DNA of 56,366 bases from Nitrospira sp. (GCA_024330945.1 JANDJJ010000003.1:1-56366); one strand, 5' to 3'; numbered from the stretch's first letter, positions 27,023 through 38,444 are shown. Numbers and translations are program-made. The notes: generated by a model from the letters alone, not told the origin.

Positions 27023-28525
27023 ATGACCTTTGCGGAACTTCTTCGGGCGGTTGAAGGACGGGTCGCGATCATCGACCGACAAGGAAATCATGCCGTGCCT
27101 GTCGGCGCCGTCACGGACGATTCTCGATCCGTTCGGCCCGGGAGTGTGTTCGTGGCCGTGAAGGGTGAGCGAACGGACGGTCACGAACACGTTTCCGCGG
27201 CGGCGAAGGCCGGCGCGGTTGCATTGGTGTTGGAGCGACCGCCCCGGGATTTTGCGGTTCCCTTCGCGCTGGTGGCGGATTCAAAAAAGTCGCTCGGGTT
27301 TCTCGCCGGCCGATTCTACGGCGAACCGTCGTCCGCAATGCGCATGATCGGCGTGACCGGCACCAATGGGAAGACCACCACGACCTATCTGTGCCAGGCC
27401 ATGCTGGAAACGATGGGGCTCCGGGTCGGTTTGATCGGCACCGTGGCCTACCGGATCGGGGAGCGGACGGTTCCGGCTTCGCACACCACGCCCGGTGCGC
27501 TGGAGCTGCAACAGTTGCTGGCCAAGATGGTTGCGGATCGTTGCGCGGCGGTCGTGATGGAAGTGTCTTCTCACGCGCTTGCCCAGGACCGTACCGCCGG
27601 CTGCGAATATGACGTCGCCGTGTTTTCGAACCTGACGCAGGACCATCTCGATTTTCACAAGACGATGGAAGCGTATTTCCAGGCGAAATTGCGGCTGTTT
27701 ACCGGCCTGACGGGAACGAGCAAATCCAACAAGCGGGCCATTGTGAACGTCGATGACCCGGCCGGAGCACGGATCGCACGGCTCTGTCCCGCGCCGGTCT
27801 GGACCTACGGGCTCAGAGAAAAGGCCGATGTGCGGGCGGACAATGTTCGGCTGTCGGTCGAGGGCGCCGCCTTCACGGCCGTGACGCCGGCCGGATCGTT
27901 TCCGGTCGAGAGTCACCTTGTCGGAGAACACAACGTCTATAACCTGCTTGCCTCGATCGGGGTTGCGTTGCATGAAGGCGCCACGCCCGATCAGATACGG
28001 GAGGCGGCGGCGCGCGTGACCAATGTGCCGGGACGATTCGAGCGAGTGATGGCGGGACAGCCGTTTACGGTGGTCGTCGATTATGCCCACACGGAGGACG
28101 CCTTGATCCGGCTGTTGACCGCCGCGCAGGCCGTCAAGACCGGTCGCATCATCACGGTCTTTGGATGCGGAGGAGATCGTGATCGAGGGAAAAGGCCCAA
28201 GATGGGGAGAGCGGCCGTGCGACACAGCGACATCGTGATGTTGACCTCGGATAATCCAAGAACCGAAGATCCTCTGTCGATTCTCGGCGAAGTCGAGGCC
28301 GGCGTTATCGAGGCGTTAAAAGAACGCCCCGATGTTCAGTATCAAAAGGTGGCCGATCGACGAACGGCGATCGAGACGGCCGTCGGCCTGGCCCGTCCCG
28401 GTGATATGGTGGTGATCGCCGGCAAAGGGCATGAAGACTACCAGATCATCGGGACGCAAAAGTTTCATTTCGACGATCGCGAGGTGGCGCGCGAGGCCAT
28501 TGAGCGGATCACACGTTGTGCGTGA
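27023..28525 (+). CDS. murE: UDP-MurNAc-L-Ala-D-Glu:meso-DAP ligase
   Basis: GVTGTNGKTTTTYL; DNPR motif (TSDNPRTEDPLSI) of DAP-type MurE. Confidence 0.96.
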   Translation: MTFAELLRAVEGRVAIIDRQGNHAVPVGAVTDDSRSVRPGSVFVAVKGERTDGHEHVSAAAKAGAVALVLERPPRDFAVPFALVADSKKSLGFLAGRFYGEPSSAMRMIGVTGTNGKTTTTYLCQAMLETMGLRVGLIGTVAYRIGERTVPASHTTPGALELQQLLAKMVADRCAAVVMEVSSHALAQDRTAGCEYDVAVFSNLTQDHLDFHKTMEAYFQAKLRLFTGLTGTSKSNKRAIVNVDDPAGARIARLCPAPVWTYGLREKADVRADNVRLSVEGAAFTAVTPAGSFPVESHLVGEHNVYNLLASIGVALHEGATPDQIREAAARVTNVPGRFERVMAGQPFTVVVDYAHTEDALIRLLTAAQAVKTGRIITVFGCGGDRDRGKRPKMGRAAVRHSDIVMLTSDNPRTEDPLSILGEVEAGVIEALKERPDVQYQKVADRRTAIETAVGLARPGDMVVIAGKGHEDYQIIGTQKFHFDDREVAREAIERITRCA

Positions 28526-28560
28526 AAGAGAAATCCCCGTCGGAGGGACGCGCGATTCCC

Positions 28561-30009
28561 ATGCCTCTCTTTACCGTTGAAGAACTGAGGGAAGTGATCA
28601 GCACCAAGGTCTTGGCGGGCGAGCGACCCGGTTGGCTCAAGCGGCCCGTTCGGCGGGTTCATTTGGACAGCCGATCCATTCGACCAGGCGATCTGTTCGT
28701 GGCGATCAGGGGCGATCGGTTCGACGGTCATGATTTCGTCGGGGAGGCGGTCTCCCGCGGAGCGATGGGCGCCATCGTCCACGATGCTTTTGACGGCGCT
28801 TCGTTGATGAAGACGATGGGGCGGAATGGACGAACGCCTCTCATCCTGGGCGTTCGCGACCCCTTGTTCGCCTATCAACAGCTCGCGGCCCATCATCGCG
28901 GCCGGTTCGACATTCCGGTGGTGGCGGTGACGGGAAGCAACGGCAAAACCACGACCAAGGAAATGGTGGCCGCCGTGGTGGCGAGGCGATGGAGGGTGCT
29001 GAAAACCGAAGGCAACCTGAACAATCGGATCGGTGTTCCCCAGATGTTGTTCCGTCTGGACGGCCGATACGAGGCGGCTGTGATCGAGATGGGAGTCGAT
29101 CGCGTTGGCCAGACGACGAGGCTTTGCGAGATCGCCAGGCCGACCATCGGCATCGTGACCAACGTCGGCCCCGATCATTTGGAATTCTTTGGGAACATGG
29201 AGGGATCGGCTCAGGCGAAGGCCGAGCTGCTCGATCTGCTCGCGGAAAACGGCGCGGCCGTCTTGAATGCCGACGACCCCTATTTCGAGTATCTGGCGTC
29301 GAGGACCCGGTGCCGCGTCGTGTCGTTCGGCTTGTCTTCGAAAGCCGACGTGCGGGCGACGGACATCAAGCCCGACCGGCGCAACGGGACAGTTTTCAAT
29401 CTGACGCTGCCCGGAAAAATTCGGCATACGACAGTGCGGTTGCACGTCCAAGGGGAACACAACGTCATGAACGCCCTGGCCGCCGCGGCGGTCGGCTGCG
29501 AGCTGGGTCTTTCCGGAGGCCTGATCGCCAAAGGGCTCTCCCGTTTCAGACCGGCGGCCATGCGGTCGCAAATCGTCGTGAGCCGCGGCGTCACGATCAT
29601 CAACGATTGTTACAACGCCAACCCGGCGTCGATGAAGGCGGCGGTGCGACTGTTGGCGCAACGGGGGAGCGGCCGGACGACGATCGCCGTCCTCGGCGAC
29701 ATGCTGGAGCTGGGGGCCGACGCCGCCTCAATGCACGAGGAGATCGGAGCGTTTGTGGCGGAGCAGGGAATTCACCGGCTGGTGGCGTGCGGGGCGTTGG
29801 GAAGGCACGTCGCGGCCGGAGCGGAGCGCGGCGGTTTGGATCGATCGAGGATCGTCCTTGTTTCCGACGCGGTTCGGGCGGGGGAAGCCGTCAAGGCCGT
29901 CGCGAAATTGGGCGACGTGGTGCTGGTCAAGGGGTCGCGCGGGATGAAATTGGAGCGGGCGATCGAGGTGTTGCAAGGAGCCGGAGGCGAGACCCGAAAA
30001 GCTTCTTGA
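28561..30009 (+). CDS. murF: UDP-MurNAc-tripeptide:D-Ala-D-Ala ligase
   Basis: VAVTGSNGKTTTKEMVAAVV...NDCYNANPASMKAAV...AVLGDMLELG. Confidence 0.96.
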   Translation: MPLFTVEELREVISTKVLAGERPGWLKRPVRRVHLDSRSIRPGDLFVAIRGDRFDGHDFVGEAVSRGAMGAIVHDAFDGASLMKTMGRNGRTPLILGVRDPLFAYQQLAAHHRGRFDIPVVAVTGSNGKTTTKEMVAAVVARRWRVLKTEGNLNNRIGVPQMLFRLDGRYEAAVIEMGVDRVGQTTRLCEIARPTIGIVTNVGPDHLEFFGNMEGSAQAKAELLDLLAENGAAVLNADDPYFEYLASRTRCRVVSFGLSSKADVRATDIKPDRRNGTVFNLTLPGKIRHTTVRLHVQGEHNVMNALAAAAVGCELGLSGGLIAKGLSRFRPAAMRSQIVVSRGVTIINDCYNANPASMKAAVRLLAQRGSGRTTIAVLGDMLELGADAASMHEEIGAFVAEQGIHRLVACGALGRHVAAGAERGGLDRSRIVLVSDAVRAGEAVKAVAKLGDVVLVKGSRGMKLERAIEVLQGAGGETRKAS

Positions 30010-30070
30010 CCAGGAAGGTATGTGAGAGAGGCCGGTCGATCGCTCCGCATCACGAGGTCCGAGACGGATC

Positions 30071-31147
30071 ATGCTCTATAACTGGCTCTATCCGCTCCAT
30101 ACGGAATTTTCGTTTCTGAACGTGTTTCGGTATCAGAGCTTCCGGATCATTTACGCCGCCGTCACGGCGTTTCTGATCGCGTTTGTTCTGGCTCCTTCCA
30201 TGATTCGCAAGCTGCAGGAGATCAAGTTGGGGCAACAGGTGCGGGAGGACGGGCCGAAGCGGCATCTGGCCAAGAGCGGCACGCCGACGATGGGAGGAAT
30301 TCTGATCATCTTCGCCGTCATGCTGTCGACGTTGCTGTGGGCCGACATCTCCCGACCCGTCATCTGGCTGGTCCTCGGGGCCACCTTCGGTTTCTTCGTC
30401 ATCGGGTTTGCGGATGACTACCTCAAATTCGTCAAGGCCCGTTCAAAGGGGCTGTCGGCGTCGCAAAAGTTTGCGGCCCAAGTCTGTATCGCCCTGGGCA
30501 TCGCGCTCACGCTGTACCTGTTGCCCAACTACAGCACCAAGCTCAGTGTGCCGTTTTTTAAGAATTTTATGCCGGATTTGGGGTGGTTCTACATCGTCTT
30601 CGCGGTGCTCGTCATCGTGGGCAGCTCCAATGCCGTCAACCTGACCGATGGGTTGGACGGGCTGGCGGTCGGCCCCATCATGATCGCGGCCTTGGCCTAC
30701 ACCGTGGTCGCCTATGTGACTGGACACCGGTTGATGTCGGAGTATCTGTTGATCCCTCATATTGAGGGAGCGGGGGAATTGGCCGTCTTCACGGCGTCGA
30801 TTCTGGGAGCTAGCTTGGGATTTCTTTGGTACAACACTTACCCGGCGTCCGTGTTCATGGGAGACGTGGGATCGCTGCCCCTCGGCGCCGCGTTGGGGAC
30901 GGTGGCGGTCATCACCAAGCACGAGTTGTTGCTGCTCTTGGTCGGCGGGGTCTTCGTGATCGAAGCGGTGTCGGTCATTTTTCAAGTGCTCTCCTACAAG
31001 TCCAGGGGGAAGCGCATTTTTCTCATGGCTCCGATTCATCATCATTTTGAAATGAAGGGATGGGAAGAACCCAAGGTGGTGGTGCGTCTGTGGATCATCG
31101 CCATTCTTTTGGCGCTGCTGAGCCTGAGCACGTTGAAGCTGCGGTAA
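30071..31147 (+). CDS. mraY: phospho-MurNAc-pentapeptide transferase
   Basis: [10 protein letters not shown]...DDYLK...[10 protein letters not shown]...[12 protein letters not shown]. Confidence 0.97.
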   Translation: MLYNWLYPLHTEFSFLNVFRYQSFRIIYAAVTAFLIAFVLAPSMIRKLQEIKLGQQVREDGPKRHLAKSGTPTMGGILIIFAVMLSTLLWADISRPVIWLVLGATFGFFVIGFADDYLKFVKARSKGLSASQKFAAQVCIALGIALTLYLLPNYSTKLSVPFFKNFMPDLGWFYIVFAVLVIVGSSNAVNLTDGLDGLAVGPIMIAALAYTVVAYVTGHRLMSEYLLIPHIEGAGELAVFTASILGASLGFLWYNTYPASVFMGDVGSLPLGAALGTVAVITKHELLLLLVGGVFVIEAVSVIFQVLSYKSRGKRIFLMAPIHHHFEMKGWEEPKVVVRLWIIAILLALLSLSTLKLR

Positions 31148-31151
31148 CGAG

Positions 31152-32570
31152 ATGAACATGGTCGCGCCGGAGAGACTGAACGTCAGAGGAGTCAAGGTCA
31201 CGGTCGTGGGGCTGGCTCGAAGCGGGGTGGCCGCCGCCCGATTGCTGGAAGAGGCCGGCGCTCTGGTGACGGCGGCGGATCGAAAGGATCGGGCCGAATT
31301 GCGGCAGAGCCTTGAACGGCTTGATCGGTCCACGGTTACCGTTGTGTCGGGACCGGGCTATGAGTCGGCGATCGATGCCGCCGAGCTGGTGGTCATCAGT
31401 CCGGGTGTGCCGTACCGCGCGGAGGCGTTGGAACGGGCTCGCCGACGGGGAGTCAAGGTGTTGAGCGAGCTCGAACTGGCCTCCCGGTTTCTGTCCGCTC
31501 CGATTTTGGCCGTCACCGGGACCAACGGCAAGAGCACCACCGTGACGTTGATCGGCAAGATGTTGGAGGCAAGCGGCAAGGGCGTGTTCGTTGGAGGAAA
31601 TTTGGGCGTTCCGCTCAGCGAAGCGGCGAGCCGGGCGTTCCGTGCCGATCGAGCCGATGCAGGATCCGGTCCGTTCGATGCGTTGGTCGTGGAAGTGTCC
31701 AGCTTCCAGTTGGAAACCGTGGAGCGGTTTCATCCGCGAATCGCCGCGATCTTGAACGTGACCGTCGATCATCAGGACCGATACGACTCGCTGGATGAAT
31801 ATATCGCGGCCAAGGCCAGAATTTTTGAGAATCAAACGTCCGACGACGACGCTCTCTTTAACCTTGACGATCCATTGGTTGCGCCGCTCAGGCGGAAGGC
31901 GAAGGCCCGCGTCTTGGGGTTCACGAAACAAGCGGCGTTGCCGTCCGACGTTGAAGGAGGCGCCTATCTGGACGGTGAGCGCGTGACGGCGGTGATCGAC
32001 GGCCGGGTTCAGGAAGTCTGTCACCGCGGGGAGATCACGATCATCGGGCCGCACAACGTGGAGAACGCGATGGCCGCGTCCGTGTTTGCATTGTTGTGCG
32101 GGTGCCCCGTCGAGGCGGTTCGACGGGTTCTGCGGGAATTCCCCGGTCTTGAACACGCGCTGGAAGTCGTTCGCGACCGGCGGGGGGTCCGATTCATCAA
32201 TGACTCGAAGGGCACCAACGTGGATGCCACGCTCAAGGCGCTGGAAAGCATTGATCGGCCGATCTGGCTCATCGCCGGCGGGCGGGACAAGGGGGGCGAC
32301 TTCTCCCGACTGGCCCCCATCGTCCGTCAGCGAGTGAAGCGGCTGGTGTTGATCGGAGAGGCCGCACCGCTCATCGCCGACGCCATGCGCGGCTATGAAT
32401 CGATCGAGCGGGCCGGCACGCTCGGCGAAGCGGTGGAGATCGCCGCCTCCGGCGCGACGGCCGGCGACGTGGTGTTGTTGTCGCCGGCTTGTGCGAGCTT
32501 CGACATGTTTGCCGATTATCAGGACAGGGGGCGCCAATTCAAATCGCTGGTGCGCGCTTTGCCCGAATAG
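31152..32570 (+). CDS. murD: UDP-MurNAc-L-Ala:D-Glu ligase
   Basis: [18 protein letters not shown]...[15 protein letters not shown]...[19 protein letters not shown]. Confidence 0.97.
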   Translation: MNMVAPERLNVRGVKVTVVGLARSGVAAARLLEEAGALVTAADRKDRAELRQSLERLDRSTVTVVSGPGYESAIDAAELVVISPGVPYRAEALERARRRGVKVLSELELASRFLSAPILAVTGTNGKSTTVTLIGKMLEASGKGVFVGGNLGVPLSEAASRAFRADRADAGSGPFDALVVEVSSFQLETVERFHPRIAAILNVTVDHQDRYDSLDEYIAAKARIFENQTSDDDALFNLDDPLVAPLRRKAKARVLGFTKQAALPSDVEGGAYLDGERVTAVIDGRVQEVCHRGEITIIGPHNVENAMAASVFALLCGCPVEAVRRVLREFPGLEHALEVVRDRRGVRFINDSKGTNVDATLKALESIDRPIWLIAGGRDKGGDFSRLAPIVRQRVKRLVLIGEAAPLIADAMRGYESIERAGTLGEAVEIAASGATAGDVVLLSPACASFDMFADYQDRGRQFKSLVRALPE

Positions 32571-32604
32571 CCGCGATGGGTCGCAAGAAAGTTGATGCCG
32601 AATA

Positions 32605-33804
32605 ATGTCGCACAAAACCTCGGGGGCGCTGCCGTTGCCCTGGACTTCTTCCGGATCGCGTTCGGCCAAGCGGGTGGCGATGGATCATCCCTTGCTGATC
32701 ATCACGATCGTTCTGACCCTTGTCGGGCTGGTGATGGTCTTCAGCGCAAGCACTGTCGTGGCTGGGAGTCGGTTTCACGACGCGGGATATTTTCTCAAAC
32801 GGCAGATCGCCTGGCTGGTGATCGGTCTGCTGCTGATGCACGTGGCGTCTCGCCTCGACTATGTCTGGTGGAAGAGGCTGGCCGTTCCTCTGCTCGGTCT
32901 GACGGCGGCTCTCTTGGCGATAGTCTTGATCCCGTCGATCGGCGTCGCTGCCAAGGGAGCCAGGCGATGGTTGCAGGCGGGGCCCATCATGGTCCAGCCG
33001 GCGGAAATGGCCAAGTTGACGCTGGTGATCTACCTTGCCGCCTATTTGGCCAGGAAAGAAGACCGGATTACCGGGTTCTTCGCGGGCCTCGTTCCGGCGT
33101 TGGTCGTGTTCGGCGTGCTGGGGGGCTTGGTGCTGTTGGAGCGGGACTTGGGCACGGTGGTGGTGATGGGCCTGACGGTCATGGGGCTTTTTTTCTTGGC
33201 GGGAGCAAAACTGTCGCATCTCCTATTGTTGGGGGTGGGGGGAGTTGCGGCCGTTGCGGCGCTGGTGCTTCAGTCGGGCTTCCGCCTTCAACGAGTGCTG
33301 GTCTTCCTGGCGCCTTGGAAGGATCCGACGAAGACGGGGTTTCAGATCACGCAGTCCTTTTTGGCCTTCGGGCACGGAGGGCTGTTCGGCGTGGGGTTGG
33401 GAGAAGGGAAACAGAAACTGTTTTTCCTGCCGGAGGCCCATACGGATTTCGTGCTGGCATTGGTGGGCGAGGAGCTGGGATTGATCGGCACAGGGCTCAT
33501 CATCACGCTCTTCGCCCTGTTCGTCGTCCGTGGGTTTCAGATCTCGGTTCGGGCCAGGATGCCGTTCGGCCGGTACCTGGGGATGGGCATTACACTGCTC
33601 ATCGGCGTTCAGGTCTTGATCAACGCCTGCGTGGTGACGGGGTTGTTGCCGACCAAGGGGCTGACCCTTCCGTTCGTCAGTTACGGGGGGTCTTCGTTGG
33701 TGACCTGTATGACGGGGGTCGGAATTCTGCTGAACATCTCGCGGGATCGCCGGGCCGGACGAGAGGATACGGGACGGAGAGGAGGGGGCTCGACACGTCG
33801 ATGA
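32605..33804 (+). CDS. ftsW: peptidoglycan glycosyltransferase FtsW
   Basis: SEDS family: VMVFSAS...RWLQAGPIMVQPAEMAKL...GLLPTKGLTLPFVSYGGSSL. Confidence 0.95.
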   Translation: MSHKTSGALPLPWTSSGSRSAKRVAMDHPLLIITIVLTLVGLVMVFSASTVVAGSRFHDAGYFLKRQIAWLVIGLLLMHVASRLDYVWWKRLAVPLLGLTAALLAIVLIPSIGVAAKGARRWLQAGPIMVQPAEMAKLTLVIYLAAYLARKEDRITGFFAGLVPALVVFGVLGGLVLLERDLGTVVVMGLTVMGLFFLAGAKLSHLLLLGVGGVAAVAALVLQSGFRLQRVLVFLAPWKDPTKTGFQITQSFLAFGHGGLFGVGLGEGKQKLFFLPEAHTDFVLALVGEELGLIGTGLIITLFALFVVRGFQISVRARMPFGRYLGMGITLLIGVQVLINACVVTGLLPTKGLTLPFVSYGGSSLVTCMTGVGILLNISRDRRAGREDTGRRGGGSTRR

Positions 33805-34913
33805 CTGTCGTGATCGCCGCGGGCGGGACCGGAGGCCATTTGTATCCGGCCGTGGCGCTGGCCCGTGAATTTCTCCGCCGCGATGCGACGAACAAGATCC
33901 TGTTCGTCGGAACGAAACGCGGCATTGAAGCCAAGGTGTTGGCTCATGAAGGGTACGAGTTGGCGCTCATTACAGCGAAACCGGTGATGGGGAAAGGACC
34001 GTTCGAAGTTTTGAAGGGATTGTTGTCCCTTCCGATCGGTTTGTGGCAAGCCTACGCTATTTTGAAACGGCGCGGGGCTGATCTCGTGATCGGAGTCGGA
34101 GGCTACACCAGTCCGGCCGTGCTGGCTGCCGCTCTCTTGCAGGGGATCCCGCGCGTCATCGTGGAGCCGAACGCCTATCCCGGCATGGCGAACAAGGTCG
34201 TTGCTCCGTTCGCGCAGCGGATTTTTCTGGCGTTCGAATCGGCGGCCCAAGGGTTCGACCGTGAAAAGATTCGTGTGACCGGCACGCCGATTCGACGGGA
34301 ATTGGTGTTCCAAGACGATCGGTCTTCCGACGCCCCCGTCCCCCATTCGCCGTGTCGTCTTTTGATTTTCGGCGGAAGTCAGGGGGCCAGGGCGATCAAC
34401 AACGCGGTTCTGGAAGGAGTGTCGTCTTTGATCAAGCGGGTTCCCGACGTGGCCATCACGCATCAGACGGGAGAGACGGATTATCAACGGGTAAGGGACG
34501 GCTATGACCGGCTCGGCGTGCGCGCGGAGGTGGTTCCGTTTCTGTACGACATGCCGAAGGTCTTACGGAACGCCGATCTCGTGGTAGCCAGGGCCGGCGC
34601 CATGACGATTGCGGAGCTGACGGCCTGCGGGAAACCGGCGATTCTCATCCCGCTTCCGACGGCCATTTATGACCATCAGATGAAAAACGCGCGGGCGATG
34701 GAAGCCGCTGGGGGAGCGATCGTCGTTCCGCAGGCGGAGTTGACAGGGGCTCGATTAAGCGACTCGATCGTTGACGTTCTGTCCGACTCGGAGCGGCTTC
34801 GGGCCATGAGCGCCAAGAGCCGGGCCATGAGGCGGATCGACGCCGGCGAGAAAATCGTGCGCGAATGTTACGCGCTGGTGGGGGAGGCAGACGATGGCGA
34901 TGGGGCTGTTTGA
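33801..34913 (+). CDS. murG: UDP-GlcNAc:lipid I GlcNAc transferase
   Basis: VIAAGGTGGHLYPAVALA...GGSQGARAINNAV...VARAGAMTIAEL; ATGA overlap with ftsW. Confidence 0.96.
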   Translation: MTVVIAAGGTGGHLYPAVALAREFLRRDATNKILFVGTKRGIEAKVLAHEGYELALITAKPVMGKGPFEVLKGLLSLPIGLWQAYAILKRRGADLVIGVGGYTSPAVLAAALLQGIPRVIVEPNAYPGMANKVVAPFAQRIFLAFESAAQGFDREKIRVTGTPIRRELVFQDDRSSDAPVPHSPCRLLIFGGSQGARAINNAVLEGVSSLIKRVPDVAITHQTGETDYQRVRDGYDRLGVRAEVVPFLYDMPKVLRNADLVVARAGAMTIAELTACGKPAILIPLPTAIYDHQMKNARAMEAAGGAIVVPQAELTGARLSDSIVDVLSDSERLRAMSAKSRAMRRIDAGEKIVRECYALVGEADDGDGAV

Positions 34914-34986
34914 ACGGCGAAGGTCTGATGCCGTGGTCCGGGAATCCGCGCCGTACGGTGGGGATCGATTACAAGGGGTGAGGCGC

Positions 34987-36399
34987 ATGGCAAGGTTTCG
35001 AAAGACCCAGCACATTCATCTTGTCGGGATCGGCGGCGCCGGAATGAGCGGCATCGCCGAGGTTCTCCTGACCATGGGATACACGGTGACCGGTTCGGAT
35101 TTGCAGGCGTCCGAGACGACGAAACGGTTGGAAGAACTCGGCGGGAAGATCTTTATCGGGCATCACGAGTCGAACGTGGGAGCTGCTCAGGTTGTGGTGG
35201 TGTCTTCTGCGGTGACATCGACGAATCCAGAAGTCCAGTTGGCGAAGAGCAGGCAAATTCCGGTCATTCCGCGGGCCGAAATGCTCGCGGAGCTGATGCG
35301 CCTGAAGTTCGGCATCGCGATCGCGGGAGCCCATGGGAAGACGACGACGACCTCGATGGTGGCGAACGTGCTGGCCCAGGGGGGACTTGATCCGACGATG
35401 GTGATCGGCGGCAAGGTCAATGCGTTGGGCAGTCACGCCAGACTCGGCCGAAGCGATCTGTTGGTGGCCGAGGCGGACGAAAGCGACGGATCGTTTCTCC
35501 GCCTGTCGCCGACCATCGTTGCGGTCACCAATCTCGATCGCGAACATCTTGATCACTACGGGTCGATGGAGCGTCTCGCTGACAGTTTCGTGGAATTCAT
35601 CAACAAGGTGCCGTTCTACGGATCCGCCGTCTTGTGCGCCGACGACGAGCACCTCCGATCGCTGTTGCCTCGCGTCACCAAACGCCACTACCTCTACGGT
35701 CTTGGGGAGCACGGAAGCGTCGTGCCGGATTTTACGGCGACGGACGTCTCGCTCAAACAATGGGGGGCGGAATTCCGAGCCTATTTTCGGGGAACCAACC
35801 TCGGCCCCTTCAGGTTGGCTGTGCCGGGCGTCCACAATGTCTCGAACGCGCTGGCGGCGATCGCCATCGGGATCGAATTGGAGGTTCCCGTCGATCTCAT
35901 CCGCAAAGGGCTCGCGGCGTTCAGCGGCGTTGAACGGCGGTTTCACCTCCGCGGCGAGGTCGGCGGCGTCACGGTCGTCGATGATTATGGACATCATCCT
36001 ACGGAAATTCGAGCGACGTTGGCGGCGGCGAAACAAGGGTGGGATCGGCGAGTGGTTGTCCTCTTTCAGCCTCACCGGTATTCCCGCACGCGCGACTGTT
36101 TTGAAGAGTTTCTCCATGCGTTTGATCAGGCCGATCTCTTGTTTATGACGGAGATCTATGCGGCCGGCGAGCAACCGCTACCGGGGATGTCGGGCCGGAA
36201 TTTGGCCGAAGCCGTTGCGGCAGCCGGTCATCCGTCGGTGGCTTTTGTGGAGAGAAAAGACCTCTTGCCGGAGCAAGTCATGCCGCACCTCCGGCAAGGC
36301 GACATGGTTCTGACGCTCGGCGCGGGCGACATTTGGAAAGCGGGGACGGAGATTCTTGCACGGTTGGCCGTGACGCCGTCCCCGAGGTGCGGCGCATGA
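34987..36399 (+). CDS. murC: UDP-MurNAc:L-Ala ligase
   Basis: HIHLVGIGGAGMSGIAEVLL...GAHGKTTTTSMVA...DDYGHHPTEI. Confidence 0.97.
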   Translation: MARFRKTQHIHLVGIGGAGMSGIAEVLLTMGYTVTGSDLQASETTKRLEELGGKIFIGHHESNVGAAQVVVVSSAVTSTNPEVQLAKSRQIPVIPRAEMLAELMRLKFGIAIAGAHGKTTTTSMVANVLAQGGLDPTMVIGGKVNALGSHARLGRSDLLVAEADESDGSFLRLSPTIVAVTNLDREHLDHYGSMERLADSFVEFINKVPFYGSAVLCADDEHLRSLLPRVTKRHYLYGLGEHGSVVPDFTATDVSLKQWGAEFRAYFRGTNLGPFRLAVPGVHNVSNALAAIAIGIELEVPVDLIRKGLAAFSGVERRFHLRGEVGGVTVVDDYGHHPTEIRATLAAAKQGWDRRVVVLFQPHRYSRTRDCFEEFLHAFDQADLLFMTEIYAAGEQPLPGMSGRNLAEAVAAAGHPSVAFVERKDLLPEQVMPHLRQGDMVLTLGAGDIWKAGTEILARLAVTPSPRCGA

Positions 36400-37361
36400 T
36401 TTCGTTGCACTTTGGCGGCGGTCGCGATGCGGAGCAAGCGATGAAGCGACGGTGTCGGTACTTTCGGGCGGCTGGTTTGCAGGCGGCGACCGCCGGTCTG
36501 AAAGGAGACGTTCGATTCGATGTGCCGTTGAGCGGATACACCTCGTTTCGGATCGGTGGTCCGGCCGACGCCTTGGTCGAACCGGCCGACCTGGAGGATC
36601 TCGTTCGCGTCGTCAGGCAGAGTTATGAGCGGAACGTGCCTGTTTTCGTATTGGGCGGAACCAATCTCCTTGTTCGCGACAAAGGAATTCGTGGGGTGGT
36701 GGTCAGGCTTGCACGGCTGCGAACGATCAAGGAAGAGCCGGGATCGGTGCTGTACGCCGAGGCCGGAGTGGGCATGCCGACCCTCATCGGCTACGCCATT
36801 CGCCGGTCGCTTAAGGGATTGGAATGGGCGGCCGGCATTCCCGGGACCGTGGGAGGGTGCGTGGTCATGAATGCCGGCACCAAGCTCGGAGAAATGAAAG
36901 ATGTGGTCAAGGCGGTCCGAATCGTAACGCCGACGGGGGCGGTAAAGGAATGTGAAAGGCGGGAGATCGTCTTCGGCTATCGGCGGGCCAAACTCCCGGC
37001 CGGGGTCGTGGCGGGAGTGTGGCTTCAACTGGCGCCCGGCGTCCGATCGGAACTTGAACGGACGGTCAAGGACTATCTGCGCTATCGCCGGGAGACTCAG
37101 CCGTTGACCCTGCCGAGCGCGGGGTGCGTCTTCAAGAACCCACCCGACGACTCGGCCGGCCGAGTCGTCGAGGCGGCGGGGCTCAAGGGGATTCACGTCG
37201 GAGACGCCCAAGTCTCCACCAAACACGCCAACTTTATCGTCAACCGTGGAAACGCGAGCGCCAAGGACGTGCTGGCGCTGATTCGAAAAGTTCGGGGGAA
37301 AGTCTGGCGAAAGACCGGCGTGAGGCTGGAATTGGAACTGAAGTTGGTAGGGCAAGCCTAG
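36396..37361 (+). CDS. murB: UDP-N-acetylenolpyruvoylglucosamine reductase
   Basis: YTSFRIGGPADALVEP...LGGGTNLL-like LGGTNLLVRDKG...AGIPGTVGGCVVMNAG; ATGA overlap with murC. Confidence 0.95.
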   Translation: MISLHFGGGRDAEQAMKRRCRYFRAAGLQAATAGLKGDVRFDVPLSGYTSFRIGGPADALVEPADLEDLVRVVRQSYERNVPVFVLGGTNLLVRDKGIRGVVVRLARLRTIKEEPGSVLYAEAGVGMPTLIGYAIRRSLKGLEWAAGIPGTVGGCVVMNAGTKLGEMKDVVKAVRIVTPTGAVKECERREIVFGYRRAKLPAGVVAGVWLQLAPGVRSELERTVKDYLRYRRETQPLTLPSAGCVFKNPPDDSAGRVVEAAGLKGIHVGDAQVSTKHANFIVNRGNASAKDVLALIRKVRGKVWRKTGVRLELELKLVGQA

Positions 37362-37445
37362 CGGTGGGCGGAGAAGGACCACGGGCGAGTCGAGGGCCGA
37401 GATCAAGGAGTCTCTCCATGAGAGGGCCGATCCGGTGAGCGGGCG

Positions 37446-38444
37446 ATGAGGCCAACGGGGCGATTGACGGATGCGCGAATCGGGGTGTTGATGGGCGGGT
37501 GGTCCTCCGAGCGGGACATTTCGCTCAAGACCGGACAGGCCGTTCATCAGTCGTTGCTTCGTCTGGGATACGACGCCGTGTCCATCGACGTGGGCGATCG
37601 GCTGCTTCGCGATTTGAAAGAGCGGAAGATCGGCGTCGCGTTTCTGGCGTTGCATGGACGGGGAGGCGAGGACGGCACGATTCAAGGATTTCTGGAGACG
37701 ATCGGGATCCCCTACACGGGTTCGGGAGTGCGGGCCAGCGCCGTGGGGATGAACAAGGTCGTGACCAAAACGTTGCTGGCCGCGCACGGCGTTCCGGTTC
37801 CGCCCGGAGCGGTCGTCAGACGAGGCGAAGGTCCGCCGTTGTCGAAAATTCTGAAGAGCGCGAAATTGAGGTTGCCCGTCGTCGTCAAGCCGGCCTCGCA
37901 AGGCTCCACGATCGGAGTGACCATCGTGCGTAGGCCCGCCGATTGGAAGAACGCCCTTGCGGCGGCGCACCGCTATGACGATGAGGCCGTGGTCGAAGCA
38001 TTCATTGCCGGACGTGAAATCACGGTGTCGGTGCTTGGCGGATCGGGCGGGAAACCCGAGGCTCTTCCGGTCGTCGAAATCGTGGCGCCCGACGGGTTTT
38101 ACGATTTTACGGCGAAGTATCAGAAAGGGAAAACGGCGTATCGGTGCCCGGCTCCCTTGCCGGCGAGGGTGTTGAGACATGTGACTGATCTGGGGCGACG
38201 GGCGTTCGCCATCGTGGGCTGCGAGGGAGCGGCGCGCGTTGATTTTCGAGTGACGCCGCGGGGTCGTCCGTACGTCTTGGAAATCAATACCGTTCCCGGC
38301 ATGACGGAAACGAGTCTGTTGCCGATGGCGGCGGCGAAGGCCGGGATCGATTACGACCGATTGGTCGAGCGCATTTTGCAATCGGCGCTCGATCGAGCTG
38401 CTCTGCCGATGCAGGCAAAGAGAAGGGCGGTGGGGGAGGCATGA
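37446..38444 (+). CDS. ddl: D-alanine--D-alanine ligase
   Basis: VLMGGWSSERDISLKTG...LHGRGGEDGTIQGFLE...EINTVPGMTETSLLPMAA. Confidence 0.96.
   Translation: MRPTGRLTDARIGVLMGGWSSERDISLKTGQAVHQSLLRLGYDAVSIDVGDRLLRDLKERKIGVAFLALHGRGGEDGTIQGFLETIGIPYTGSGVRASAVGMNKVVTKTLLAAHGVPVPPGAVVRRGEGPPLSKILKSAKLRLPVVVKPASQGSTIGVTIVRRPADWKNALAAAHRYDDEAVVEAFIAGREITVSVLGGSGGKPEALPVVEIVAPDGFYDFTAKYQKGKTAYRCPAPLPARVLRHVTDLGRRAFAIVGCEGAARVDFRVTPRGRPYVLEINTVPGMTETSLLPMAAAKAGIDYDRLVERILQSALDRAALPMQAKRRAVGEA

Noticed and set aside
31095-32669. 524-aa minus-strand ORF
   Set aside because: Shadow ORF of murD
32592-33800. N-terminal extension of the 773-aa ORF containing murG
   Set aside because: Out-of-frame read of ftsW; murG starts at ATG 33801 with ATGA overlap
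36228-38381. 717-aa minus-strand ORF
   Set aside because: Antisense to murC/murB/ddl; low-complexity His/Arg/Asp-rich translation with no recognisable fold, typical shadow ORF in GC-rich DNA
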